The translations under genes and the position numbers were made by a program. From NCBI RefSeq assembly GCF_017875465.1, contig NZ_JAGGMQ010000001.1, positions 3,038,001 to 3,102,000 of the forward strand: a stretch of 64,000 nt of DNA, written 5' to 3'. The notes under the pieces were generated by a model, which saw only the letters and a list, made by a program, of their open reading frames with translations, was not told the origin of the DNA and did no database searches. This DNA comes from Winslowiella toletana (GTDB lineage: Bacteria > Pseudomonadota > Gammaproteobacteria > Enterobacterales > Enterobacteriaceae). This document shows, in pieces, positions 53,969 through 62,607 of this stretch; the stretch's first letter is position 1, and each line of letters begins with the position of its first letter.

Positions 53969-54515
53969 AGGGCCGGTTGTAGATTGCCGTGCTCCAGTGA
54001 CGGCTACTGGCGTGTTTCTCCGCCTGCCAGCCGCGTTTGCGCAGCTCACGGGCAATCATCTTATTCATAATGCCATGCCCGACCAGCAGCACCGTGCCCT
54101 GCTCAGACAAGGCGATCAGCTGCTGCGCCGCCTGTTTCGCCCGTGCGCTGGCCGTTTTAAACGACTCCACCGAACCGGAATAGCCGCAAAACCACAGCAG
54201 TCGCCAGAATGATAACCAGAACGCGGGTGGCAGATGAAAAGCGGAAAACGGCAGAATAGGCAACTCGACTTCGCTATACAGCGCATCACTGGTGTCAGCC
54301 TGCATACCGAGCTTCTCCAGCGAGGAGAGCGCACGTGGCAGCGTGCTGGTGACAATCACGTTGGCCTGGCGTGCGATCATCCGGCTGCGATCCGGCGGCA
54401 AATCGCTTACCAGCGACAGGTTGTACTGTTCGCACCACTGCTCCATCGCCAGCGCCGAGACGCGCGCAGGCGACTGATGATCGGGTTTACCATGCCGCAT
54501 TAAAATAATTGCCAT
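53961..54515 (-). CDS. Histidine phosphatase family protein
   Basis: A 184-residue phosphoglycerate-mutase-like protein. It begins ILMRHGKPDH (phosphorylated His in RHG) and has the second His in LLVGHGIMNKMIAREL. ATG 54515 is chosen since the RHG motif directly follows; the open frame reaches 54695 without family similarity. It probably dephosphorylates a small metabolite or protein. The substrate is unknown. Confidence 0.85.
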   Translation of the reverse strand: MAIILMRHGKPDHQSPARVSALAMEQWCEQYNLSLVSDLPPDRSRMIARQANVIVTSTLPRALSSLEKLGMQADTSDALYSEVELPILPFSAFHLPPAFWLSFWRLLWFCGYSGSVESFKTASARAKQAAQQLIALSEQGTVLLVGHGIMNKMIARELRKRGWQAEKHASSRHWSTAIYNRPFI

Positions 54516-54842
54516 AATTATCAGCCCGTTTTGAAGTCCTTTCAGGGTAGCCGATTGCGCCTGACGCGAATATATCCGCCACGCAGTTTCAGATTGCGCC
54601 CCTTTTTTACCGCAACTGTCATCTGAATGACATCTGATGGTGCGAGAAATAGTCCGCCAGTTGAAGCGCCGGTAAAGCGTCATCGTTAGCGCCAAAGATT
54701 AGCATCAGCACCATGGAAAAAAAATTCACTACCTGCATTTGAGTTAAATATTGTTTAACTCTCTGATTTTACGCGATCTCATGTTTTAATGGCTCCCTGA
54801 TTGTGAAGTAAATCTAATTATTTGCGGGATATTTACTTGCTT

Positions 54843-54860
54843 TATCTACGCGCGTAGATA
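54843..54860. promoter_or_regulatory. Perfect 18-bp palindrome, likely LacI-type operator
   Basis: TATCTACGCGCGTAGATA is a perfect palindrome with a central CG, as LacI-family operators have. It lies 271 bases before the MFS gene in a 616-base gap (54516-55131). The LacI-type gene at 56629 is the nearest candidate. The same gap holds a GCTCAG-AAA-CTGAGC hairpin at 55026-55040 in the probable leader, and nothing else I can name. Confidence 0.6.
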
Positions 54861-55131
54861 CAATGAAAGGGTAGTGATAACTCACGGTGCTTGATGTCCA
54901 GTCTGCTAAGTGATGGTCCGGTTTGTTTCGCGTTACTTAAGCGATCGGTTAATTAAAAACCGACAGACGCGCAGCAAATAACAAGATCCTGACACCAGGG
55001 AACCCTTTACTGACCTTTCATCATGGCTCAGAAACTGAGCGTCTTTACCGGGGAGTTATCTCTTCGTTAAGAGGAACGATGACCCACGGAAGGGCGCTCT
55101 TAAGATCTCCTAACATCAGGGAATTTTTTGA

Positions 55132-56523
55132 ATGACCTCACAACAAGCTGTGGAGCAATCGATTGCAGCAACGCCATCTGCTGCGGATGAAAGACTCACC
55201 ACCGAAGAAGGGCGCAAGGATTTCTGGCGTGCAACCTTCTCCTGCTGGCTGGGTACCGCAATGGAATATGCCGATTTTGCCCTCTACGGACTTGCCGCCG
55301 GTATTATCTTTGGCGACATCTTCTTCCCCGAAGCCACCCCTGCGATGGCATTACTCTCCAGCTTTGCTACCTGGTCGGTTGGCTTTATTGCCCGTCCGAT
55401 TGGCGCACTGTTTTTTGGCTGGCTGGGCGATCGCAAAGGTCGCAAAGTCGTGATGATCAGCACCATCATTCTGATGGGCGCTTCAACTACCCTGATTGGC
55501 CTGATCCCCAGCTACGCTTCTATCGGCGTATGGGCGCCCACCTGCCTGGTGATTCTGCGCTTTTCGCAGGGCTTTGGCGCCGGCGCCGAACTTTCTGGCG
55601 GTACGGTGATGCTGGGCGAGTATGCGCCCGTGGAACGACGCGGGCTGGTCTCCTCGGTGATTGCCCTCGGTTCCAATAGCGGCACCTTACTGGCCTCGCT
55701 GGTGTGGTTGCTGGTGGTGCAGATGGATCAGCAACAGCTGCAGGACTGGGGATGGCGTATTCCGTTCCTCTGTAGTTCGCTGATCGCGCTGACTGCCTTG
55801 TGGATCCGCCGCAACCTGCGTGAAACACCGGTGTTTGAACGCAAAAAAGCACAACTTGAAGCGCAACGTGCTCAGGCGCTCGACGCCCATCCGCCGGTCG
55901 CCGATAGCCGTAGCTTCTGGCAGCGCAGCAAAGCGTTCTGGATTATGGTTGGTCTGCGTATCGGCGAGAACGGCCCCTCGTATCTGGCGCAGGGCTTTAT
56001 CGTCGGCTATGTGGCGAAAGTGCTGATGGTCGATAAATCGGTGCCGACCACCGCAGTGTTTATCGCCTCGCTGCTTGGTTTCCTGATTATTCCCCTTGCG
56101 GGCTGGTTATCGGATCGTTTTGGTCGCCGTATTACTTATCGTTGCTTCTGCCTGTTGCTGATTATCTACGCCTGGCCTGCCTTTACGCTGCTCGACAGCC
56201 GTGAGCCAATGATTGTGATCCCGACTATTGTTACCGGTATGGCATTAGCCTCATTGGGGATATTTGGCGTGCAGGCGGCATGGGGTGTGGAGATGTTTGG
56301 CGTCCATCATCGCTATACCAAAATGGCGGTGGCCAAAGAGCTGGGTTCAATTTTATCCGGTGGCACCGCACCGCTGATTGCCGCGGCGATGCTCTCCTTT
56401 ACCGGACACTGGTGGCCGATTGCGGTCTACTTCTCGGCGATGGCGACTATCGGTTTTCTGACCACTTTTGTGGCGCCGGAAACCCGGGGGCGCGACCTCA
56501 ATCTGCCTGAGGATGCAATCTAA
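55132..56523 (+). CDS. MFS transporter, metabolite:H+ symporter (MHS/ShiA-like)
   Basis: A 463-residue MFS protein with about 12 helices. WLGTAMEYADFALYGLAAGIIF in TM1 and GWLGDRKGRKVVM between TM2 and TM3 are typical of the MHS group (ShiA, ProP, KgtP). A second half-motif reads WLSDRFGRRITY. It imports a small solute with protons. It stands before a LacI regulator and a nucleoside hydrolase, so a nucleoside or related compound is the probable substrate, which is inference. Confidence 0.9.
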   Translation: MTSQQAVEQSIAATPSAADERLTTEEGRKDFWRATFSCWLGTAMEYADFALYGLAAGIIFGDIFFPEATPAMALLSSFATWSVGFIARPIGALFFGWLGDRKGRKVVMISTIILMGASTTLIGLIPSYASIGVWAPTCLVILRFSQGFGAGAELSGGTVMLGEYAPVERRGLVSSVIALGSNSGTLLASLVWLLVVQMDQQQLQDWGWRIPFLCSSLIALTALWIRRNLRETPVFERKKAQLEAQRAQALDAHPPVADSRSFWQRSKAFWIMVGLRIGENGPSYLAQGFIVGYVAKVLMVDKSVPTTAVFIASLLGFLIIPLAGWLSDRFGRRITYRCFCLLLIIYAWPAFTLLDSREPMIVIPTIVTGMALASLGIFGVQAAWGVEMFGVHHRYTKMAVAKELGSILSGGTAPLIAAAMLSFTGHWWPIAVYFSAMATIGFLTTFVAPETRGRDLNLPEDAI

Positions 56524-56570
56524 AAACCTGCTCCTGGTCGTGACTGCAGGTGTCAGTGGTAATCAGGCTG

Positions 56571-56587
56571 GCCGGGCATTGCCCGGC
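56571..56587 (+). terminator. Hairpin after the MFS gene
   Basis: GCCGGGC and GCCCGGC pair perfectly around ATT, 48 bases after the MFS stop. A short T-rich stretch (TGTCTTTTAT) follows 8 bases later. It may limit read-through to the LacI gene. Confidence 0.6.
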
Positions 56588-56628
56588 TGGCATGTTGTCT
56601 TTTATCTCTTAATCAGCAAGGTAAAGTA

Positions 56629-57664
56629 TTGGCTAAACAGCACCCAAATCGCGTGACGCGTGCAGATGTCGCCAGAATTGCCGGAACTTCGGTTGCGGTG
56701 GTGAGTTATGTCATTAATAACGGCCCACGTCCGGTGGCTGAGGCCACGCGTCTGCGGGTGCTGGAAGCGATTAAACAGATCGGTTATCGGCCAAATAGCA
56801 TTGCCCGCGCGCTGGCTTCGGGCAGCACTAAAAGCTATGGCTTAGTGGTGCCCAATATCTCCAATCCTTTTGTCGCGGCGATGGCGCACGCGCTGATTCA
56901 GGAAGCGCTGAATGAGGATATGGTGATTCTGCTGGCGGATGCCGGTGACGATCGCCGTCGTGAGCTGGAACTGATTCAAAACCTGTTAAATCGTCAGGTT
57001 GATGGCCTGTTTTATTACAGTGTTGATCGTCATCCTTATATCGACCTGATTAAAGCCAGTGGCACGCCGTTGGTGATGCTGGACCGGGTTGATCCGGCAT
57101 TGCAGGTCAGCATGTTACGGGTTGATGAACGCGCCGCCGCGCGCGTGGTGACGGAGCATTTACTGAGCCATGGCTATCGTGATGTCGGGGTGATCCGCGG
57201 TCCGCTTGAGATGCTTAATGCACAGGACCGGATTAACGGCTGGCGCGATGCGATGGAAAGCCACGGGCTGGAGATGCAGCAGAAGTGGATATTCCCGACG
57301 CGCTATACCCGTGAAGGTGGTTATGAAGCCACCTTGCAGATGTTGCAGGGCGACACGCTGCCGCGCGCACTGTTTGTCAGTAATGAAGGGCAGGCGATTG
57401 GCTGTATTCGCGCGTTGCAGGAACACAATATTCGTGTCCCTGAGCAGATAGCGCTGGTGTGCTTTAACGGCACCGATCAGTCAGCGTTTATGGTGCCGGC
57501 GCTGACTACCGTGCGTCAGCCGATTGGGGGTGATGGCGAAAACGGCCATTGAAATGCTGAAAGCATGGAATGGCGAGGCAATGCTGCATGAGGTTTCTCA
57601 TCAGCTGGAAATAGGCGAATCCTGTGGCTGCACGCTGGCTCCAGCACTAAGCGCCAGAAAATAA
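56629..57664 (+). pseudogene. LacI-family regulator, frameshifted at a G5 tract
   Basis: The HTH (RADVARIAGTSVAVVSYVINN) and hinge/effector domain (SYGLVVPNISNPFVAAMAHAL) are intact. Start is TTG 56629 with AAGG upstream. At 57526-57530 five G replace an expected four: the frame runs off to GGDGENGH and stops at 57552. With one G less it reads RQPIGVMAKTAIEMLKAW and continues to ALSARK, stopping at 57664. Loss of the last 45 residues should affect dimer formation. It is a recent mutation, a slippage-prone tract or a base-calling error. Confidence 0.85.
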
Positions 57665-57676
57665 AGATAATAACTG

Positions 57677-58663
57677 ATGAAACGTTTAATTATTGATTGC
57701 GATCCGGGGAATGGCATCGCAGGTGCAAATGTTGATGATGGTCTGGCTCTCGCGCTGGCGATGGCTTCGCCGGATATTTCGCTGGAGCTGATAACTATCG
57801 TCGCCGGTAACACGCCAGTGGAGGTGGGCTATCGCGTGGCGCAGGATCTGGTGGCGCGTTTAGGGCTGACGATTCCGGTGCATAAAGGTGAAAGCCAGGC
57901 GCTGCGCGAACCGGCTGAACCCTGGCGACAGGCGCTGGATCAGCGGGTGCATCAGCTGCAACTGACCCATTTGTGGCATGGCGTACGTGAGCCAATGCCA
58001 ATGGTTACGCCTGAGCAGGACGCGGTCGATGCCATCGGTCAGCTGATTTGCGACAATCCGGGCGAAATCACCCTGGTGGCGATTGGTCCGCTGACTAACG
58101 TGGCGCGGGCGATGCAGCGCTATCCGCAACTGGCGGAGTCGGTGGCCGAAATCGCGATTATGGGCGGTGTATTTGCCCTTGATGACTATCTGAAAGATAC
58201 CAACTTTGGTCTCGATCCGGAGGCGGCGCATCAGGTGCTGAACAGCGGCGCGGCGATTACGCTGGTGCCGATGGATGCCACCACCCAGACATTGATGACC
58301 CATCAGGATCTTGACCGCATTGCGCAGATTGATAAACCGCTGGCGCGCTTTGTGAGCGAAACTTTCCGCCCATGGATTGATTACTCGATTAAAACGCGCA
58401 ATCTGCCTGGTTGCTGGATCCACGATGCGCTGGTGGTCGCCTGGTTGCTGAATCAGCGGGTCGCCACTGCCAGTGATTATCTGGTGGATGTTGAGCTGCA
58501 CGCCGGACCGACGCGCGGCAAATCCTGGCGTTATCGTCATCCTCTGCGGGTGACGGTCGGTATCGAGCAATCGGCAGGCGGCCTGGTGCATGTGCTGCAA
58601 ACGGTTGATAACCAGCTGCTGTTGACCATGCTGGAACAGGCGCTGGCGGGATCGGCGTTTTAA
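57677..58663 (+). CDS. Inosine/uridine-preferring nucleoside hydrolase family protein
   Basis: A 328-residue hydrolase. The calcium-binding N-terminus reads DCDPGNGIAGANVDDGLAL: compared with the classic DTDPGxDD, eight residues separate DCDPG and DD, as in one subfamily. GPLTNVARAM, EIAIMGGVF, and CWIHDALVVAWLL with the second His/Asp are present. It splits a ribonucleoside into base and ribose in the cytoplasm. It follows the LacI gene by 12 bases and completes an uptake-hydrolysis unit with the MFS gene. Confidence 0.88.
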   Translation: MKRLIIDCDPGNGIAGANVDDGLALALAMASPDISLELITIVAGNTPVEVGYRVAQDLVARLGLTIPVHKGESQALREPAEPWRQALDQRVHQLQLTHLWHGVREPMPMVTPEQDAVDAIGQLICDNPGEITLVAIGPLTNVARAMQRYPQLAESVAEIAIMGGVFALDDYLKDTNFGLDPEAAHQVLNSGAAITLVPMDATTQTLMTHQDLDRIAQIDKPLARFVSETFRPWIDYSIKTRNLPGCWIHDALVVAWLLNQRVATASDYLVDVELHAGPTRGKSWRYRHPLRVTVGIEQSAGGLVHVLQTVDNQLLLTMLEQALAGSAF

Positions 58664-58719
58664 AATAAACGGACAGGGGCAGCGTGAAACCGCTAGTCCG
58701 GCAGGTGCAAACCCTTGAT

Positions 58720-58743
58720 ACGGGCGGCGAGAACGCCGCCCGT
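58720..58743. repeat. Dispersed palindrome (ACGGGCGGCG/CGCCGCCCGT)
   Basis: ACGGGCGGCG and CGCCGCCCGT pair around AGAA in the gap between convergent genes. It is the shortest and most symmetrical copy of the element seen at 24901 and 52090-52150. Confidence 0.75.
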
Positions 58744-58748
58744 ATAAG

Positions 58749-60173
58749 TTAACTTCTCGCGCTTTTATACCAGCGCACCCCGTCAATCAGCATAAACAGC
58801 AGCAGGCTGACGCCCATCAGCGGCAGACTGACAGCCAGTACTACGCCAGTGACCGCCAGCAAAAAACGCAGGCTCAGGCTTAACTGACGCCAGCCGTAAA
58901 TCAGCGTATCCGCCGGATTAGCCTGCTGTTTTATCGCCGGACGGCGCAGCCACCACATGCGATAACCCAGCACCGTCATTACACACAGTCCGATGCCAGC
59001 CAGCGCCAGCACCAGCTGATTCGCCACACCAAACAATACGCCCATATGAGCATCTACGCCCCAGCGCGTCAGTTTCGCCAGTAAGCCAAAGCGGGCGAAC
59101 TCGACTTTATCCACCAGCTGAAAGTTGTGTGGGTTGATGGCCACCGCGTCGACCTGCGTTGGCCAGCTGCGGTCGATTTCGGACACTACCCAGGCTTTGT
59201 CGGCTTTGTACGCCGGACGAATCTCGATTTTAGCAGCATCAATATCCGCCAGACGTGCACTGGCCAGAACCGCATCAAATTGCGCCGCAGTCACCGTAGC
59301 AGCGGCCGGTTGATGGACCATCATCGCCATATGACCGGCATGATGTTCCGCATGTTCGTCCATCGGCATCATCGGCTGGTCGTCGCCGAGACTGGTATTG
59401 ACCGCTGGCGTCAGCCAGCCAAAGTGGGCGCGCATCTGCGCAATATTATTACCCGCCCAGTTCGACCAGGTTAAACCGGTGGCGGAGAAAAACAGTAGCC
59501 CGAGCAGCAACAGCAGTCCCAGCGTGGTGTGCCAGTGGCGCTGGCGCAGAAAGCGTGCGCTTTTTGACTGGCGCATACGCGCCGCCCGGCGTGGCGTGCG
59601 GCTGAACGCCCATAGCGCAGCGCCGCCCAGCGCGGCGATCCATAACCAGCTGGCGGCCAGCTCGCTGTAGTTGCGACCAAACTCGCCCAGCAACAGATTA
59701 CGATGCAGATAATCGAGCCAGGTGCGAAACGGCAGCACGCCGCTGGTGCCGTATACCCGCAGTTCGCCACGGATCGCCAGCGTTTTCGGATCGACAAATA
59801 CCGCATGGGTTTCCGATGCAGCGGCCTGCTCATCACGGAACATCACGCGAGTGGTCTCGCCTGATGTCGGCGCAGGTCTGACCGCGACGATTTGCGCATC
59901 GCTGCCCAGGTAGTCAATCGCACGAGTGACCTGCTGCGACAGCGGACGATCTTCCCCCGTTGATGAGGTAAACAGCTGCTGCGCATAGAGATGGTTTTCC
60001 AGCTGCGGCGTCAGCACATACAGAGTGCCGGTCAGGGCGGCAACCAGGATAAAAGGGCCAATAAATAAGCCAATATAAAAATGCAGGCGACGCAACAGGT
60101 GTAGCAACGCCTGGCGATTTTGTACTGTTTCGGCGCGCGCCGCTGGCGCGGCCGTGATAATTTTTTCCGACAT
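58749..60173 (-). CDS. PepSY-associated transmembrane (PiuB-like) protein
   Basis: A 474-residue membrane protein with about five helices. LLRRLHFYIGLFIGPFILVAALTGTLYVL is the classic first helix with the conserved His/Arg, followed by PepSY-like periplasmic parts. A His/Met-rich loop (MMPMDEHAEHHAGHMAMMVH, about 270-290) could bind metal. ATG 60173 has AAGGA upstream. The family is linked to siderophore-iron reduction or uptake. It is preceded by a DUF2946 gene, a frequent neighbour in metal-uptake loci. Confidence 0.85.
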   Translation of the reverse strand: MSEKIITAAPAARAETVQNRQALLHLLRRLHFYIGLFIGPFILVAALTGTLYVLTPQLENHLYAQQLFTSSTGEDRPLSQQVTRAIDYLGSDAQIVAVRPAPTSGETTRVMFRDEQAAASETHAVFVDPKTLAIRGELRVYGTSGVLPFRTWLDYLHRNLLLGEFGRNYSELAASWLWIAALGGAALWAFSRTPRRAARMRQSKSARFLRQRHWHTTLGLLLLLGLLFFSATGLTWSNWAGNNIAQMRAHFGWLTPAVNTSLGDDQPMMPMDEHAEHHAGHMAMMVHQPAAATVTAAQFDAVLASARLADIDAAKIEIRPAYKADKAWVVSEIDRSWPTQVDAVAINPHNFQLVDKVEFARFGLLAKLTRWGVDAHMGVLFGVANQLVLALAGIGLCVMTVLGYRMWWLRRPAIKQQANPADTLIYGWRQLSLSLRFLLAVTGVVLAVSLPLMGVSLLLFMLIDGVRWYKSARS

Positions 60174-60248
60174 AAAGGTTCCTTTGCCCATAGCAGGCAG
60201 GTGCAGATGCCTGACGCCATTGGCGACAGGTGAACAATTCCAGTGATT

Positions 60249-60680
60249 TCAGCTGTTCAGTGTCGGAAAAGGGGGGGCGCGCGAGCGAAAATGAATGGGA
60301 ACAAAAATAGCGATAAACAGCGGGTCAGGCCCGGTCGCCGGCAATGCGGCGGCTTGTAGCAGAGTCCAGAGTTCGGGCAGATGACTCAGATTAAGCGGCA
60401 GATGGATCAGCAGTACGCAATAGCCGCAGGCGTTATCGTCCATCATCGACACTGGATGGGTTGATGCTGGCATTGCAGGATCTGCAGAGGCCATCATATG
60501 CGGCATATCGGCCATCGGCATGTCGCCATGGTGCGACATCATCATCATCGGCATGTCGCTGCCACGCGTCTGCGCCAGTGATTTCGAGATCACCGGTGCA
60601 ATAAACAGTAGCAGGATCGCGAACAGGCCAAGCCATGCGGGCAGGCGGCTGCGCGAGGCATAAATCCGAATCAGTGACAC
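60249..60680 (-). CDS. DUF2946 family exported protein, His/Met-rich
   Basis: A 143-residue protein. An N-terminal helix (LGLFAILLLFIAPVIS) is a signal or anchor. A Met/His-rich part (MPMMMMSHHGDMPMADMPHMM) and the family CGYCVLL motif suggest copper or iron binding. The start is GTG 60680; no strong RBS is visible, so the start is uncertain. It is 75 bases upstream of the PepSY gene on the same strand and probably works with it. Confidence 0.78.
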   Translation of the reverse strand: MSLIRIYASRSRLPAWLGLFAILLLFIAPVISKSLAQTRGSDMPMMMMSHHGDMPMADMPHMMASADPAMPASTHPVSMMDDNACGYCVLLIHLPLNLSHLPELWTLLQAAALPATGPDPLFIAIFVPIHFRSRAPPFPTLNS

Positions 60681-60776
60681 CGGGAACCTGTAGCTAATTT
60701 CAACGCGGGGATTGTAGCTGAATCAGCGCGGGATGTTACAAAAGATTGCCTTTATTACGTTTTTCTCAGCTTCTGG

Positions 60777-60800
60777 CCGGGCGAATGGCGGTTCGCCCGG
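60777..60800. terminator. Hairpin downstream of the YbaK-type gene
   Basis: CCGGGCGAA and TTCGCCCGG form a perfect 9-bp stem with a 6-base loop, 19 bases after the stop of the minus-strand deacylase gene. No T-run follows, so the terminator role is tentative. Confidence 0.5.
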
Positions 60801-60819
60801 TTAACCGATCTCAGCGTCG

Positions 60820-61287
60820 TTACTGTGGTGGCTGGCAGACATCGATCCATTTAGCTTCGGTCAGCTCCGCCATCTGTTGTGGCGAGATGCGCACAGCGCT
60901 GAAAATCGCGCCGGCGGCAGGCAACACTTCCGTAAAACTCTTTAGTGATACATCACAATAGACCTGCAGCGGATTTTCCAGCCCAAACGGGCAGACGCCA
61001 CCGACCGGATGACCGGTCCAGTTCACCACTTCGTCGGTACTTAGCATGCGGGCTTTAGCGCCCAGCGCCTGTTTTAACTTGCGGTTATCGAGACGTGCAT
61101 CACCACGCGTGACAATCAAAATCACCCGATCTTTCACTTTCAGCGACAGCGTCTTGGCAATCTGGCCAGGCGTGACGTGGTGGGCTCTTGCCGCCAGGGC
61201 GACGGTTGCCGTGCTTTCTGCCAGTTCAATGATATCAATTTCGGGGGCGCGATCGGCAAAGAACTGCCGCACAGACTCAAGGCTCAT
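60820..61287 (-). CDS. YbaK/EbsC-family aminoacyl-tRNA deacylase-like protein
   Basis: A 155-residue protein with the YbaK fold pattern: ARAHHVTPGQIAKTLSLKV (with the conserved Lys), LDNRKLKQALGAKARM, and HPVGGVCPFGL (GGxxPxG loop). Members remove wrongly attached amino acids from tRNA (Cys or Ala from tRNA-Pro). ATG 61287 is chosen with GGAGA upstream. The gene appears to be alone. Its exact specificity is not readable. Confidence 0.85.
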   Translation of the reverse strand: MSLESVRQFFADRAPEIDIIELAESTATVALAARAHHVTPGQIAKTLSLKVKDRVILIVTRGDARLDNRKLKQALGAKARMLSTDEVVNWTGHPVGGVCPFGLENPLQVYCDVSLKSFTEVLPAAGAIFSAVRISPQQMAELTEAKWIDVCQPPQ

Positions 61288-61388
61288 GCTTATCTCCACA
61301 ATTTAGCAGCTGATAAAGCTGCCACAATGCCCGGGATCTGTAAACGGCTGGAGAAAGGAAAAATTGTCAGCAAATAACAGTCAGAAAA

Positions 61389-62189
61389 TCAGGCGCACTT
61401 CAGGGTGCAATCACCACAACGCTGTACGTCGGGCACCCGATAGCGCTGGCAGCAGCTACGCCGCTGCATTGCGCCCTCGCGCGGGATGATGGTGCGGTAG
61501 AGCGGGTTATCAGAACCATCAAGCAGTTCGCGGCTGAAAAACAGCGCATGTTCCAGTGTGAGCCGGGTCTGCTCATCGATTAATGGTTGCAGGTTGCCAA
61601 GAAACCAGTGCATCAGATAGCCGGTATTATTCCAGATAAGCTTTGCATTGATCGCGCCATGCTGTTCGATAGCGGCCACCACCGGTTGCAGATGGCGCTG
61701 AATCAGACGGTCAATACGCTGGTGGGCGTTGAGATAACGCGCGTCTTTGTCTTCACGTACGTTTAACCAGTAGCAGGCGGGACGGCCAGTTTCATGAAAT
61801 TCAATGTGGAAATGGCGCGGAGAGCAGTCCAGCGCACGTGGTTCCAGCAGCAATGACATCATCATCGGCGGAACAATCAGACCGAAATACCACTGCGCCC
61901 ACAATGACTGCAATGGCTTAGCTTCACGCGCCATCTGCGGGTGATTGCAGTAGAGATGATCGCCATAGTGCTGACAGAGTGAGTGAAAGGTTTCACTTTG
62001 CGACCACTGATCCAGCGTCATCGCCGCAGCGGGCGCAGTCTGGTCCAGCTTCAGGCTGTCGAGAAAGTAATCCCGCTCGGCGCTAAACAGCGCATGCAGC
62101 CTGTTGCCCAGCGGGTTGTCACTTTGCAAAAAGATCACTGGCAGTGCAGCGTAATCATCGGCCTGACGCGTGGTGATTGCCATGGGCAT
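61389..62189 (-). CDS. fhuF: Siderophore-iron reductase FhuF
   Basis: A 266-residue protein of the FhuF family. The C-terminal [2Fe-2S] cysteines are present in the unusual CC-x10-C-x2-C pattern (SCCQRYRVPDVQRCGDC). HIEFHETGRPACYWL is a central family block. It reduces ferric hydroxamate siderophores in the cytoplasm to release iron. The start may be ATG 62189 or 62183. A Fur-like site lies 28-46 bases upstream, giving iron control. Confidence 0.93.
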   Translation of the reverse strand: MPMAITTRQADDYAALPVIFLQSDNPLGNRLHALFSAERDYFLDSLKLDQTAPAAAMTLDQWSQSETFHSLCQHYGDHLYCNHPQMAREAKPLQSLWAQWYFGLIVPPMMMSLLLEPRALDCSPRHFHIEFHETGRPACYWLNVREDKDARYLNAHQRIDRLIQRHLQPVVAAIEQHGAINAKLIWNNTGYLMHWFLGNLQPLIDEQTRLTLEHALFFSRELLDGSDNPLYRTIIPREGAMQRRSCCQRYRVPDVQRCGDCTLKCA

Positions 62190-62216
62190 CCCGGGTTAGG
62201 AAATAAAGTTACGAAA

Positions 62217-62235
62217 ACAAATGATAATCGTTCGT
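62217..62235 (-). promoter_or_regulatory. Fur-box-like site upstream of fhuF
   Basis: ACAAATGATAATCGTTCGT shares ATGATAATC and TT with the 19-bp Fur consensus (12 of 19 positions). Position just upstream of fhuF supports it. The rest of the gap to 62580 is AT-rich and holds nothing I can name. Confidence 0.6.
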
Positions 62236-62580
62236 AATTCTATCCAGGTTGTCAGAACCAGGCAAGGCGGTTAAGGGGAATTATTGTTCTGTTTACACTT
62301 ATTTATCCCTGCTTTTTATCAGGTTAATGCGCGTGATTAATGCTGGTTATTAATTAATTTTAATTAACAAATACTCTGGCTAAAAGCGGTGGCCTGCATA
62401 ACCATTCAGGCAAATTAAATACAATCAATCGACTAATTTGGCAAAAGGATCTATGTACTGATGCTGTCCAGAGTTAAAGGATTACCATTATTAAACACTT
62501 GACCGTGAGTAGCAGAGAAATAATTGGGGGAAGCTAGTGGGGAATTAAATAAGCGCGCGGGTTAAGTCGTGTGGAAATAT

Positions 62581-62599
62581 TAGCCCCGCGCGGGGGGCT
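62581..62599 (-). terminator. Hairpin after the GGDEF gene
   Basis: TAGCCCC and GGGGCTA form a stem around a GC-rich loop, just 9 bases after the stop of the diguanylate cyclase gene. A weak T-rich stretch follows on the minus strand. Confidence 0.55.
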
Positions 62600-62607
62600 A
62601 ATTTGAG

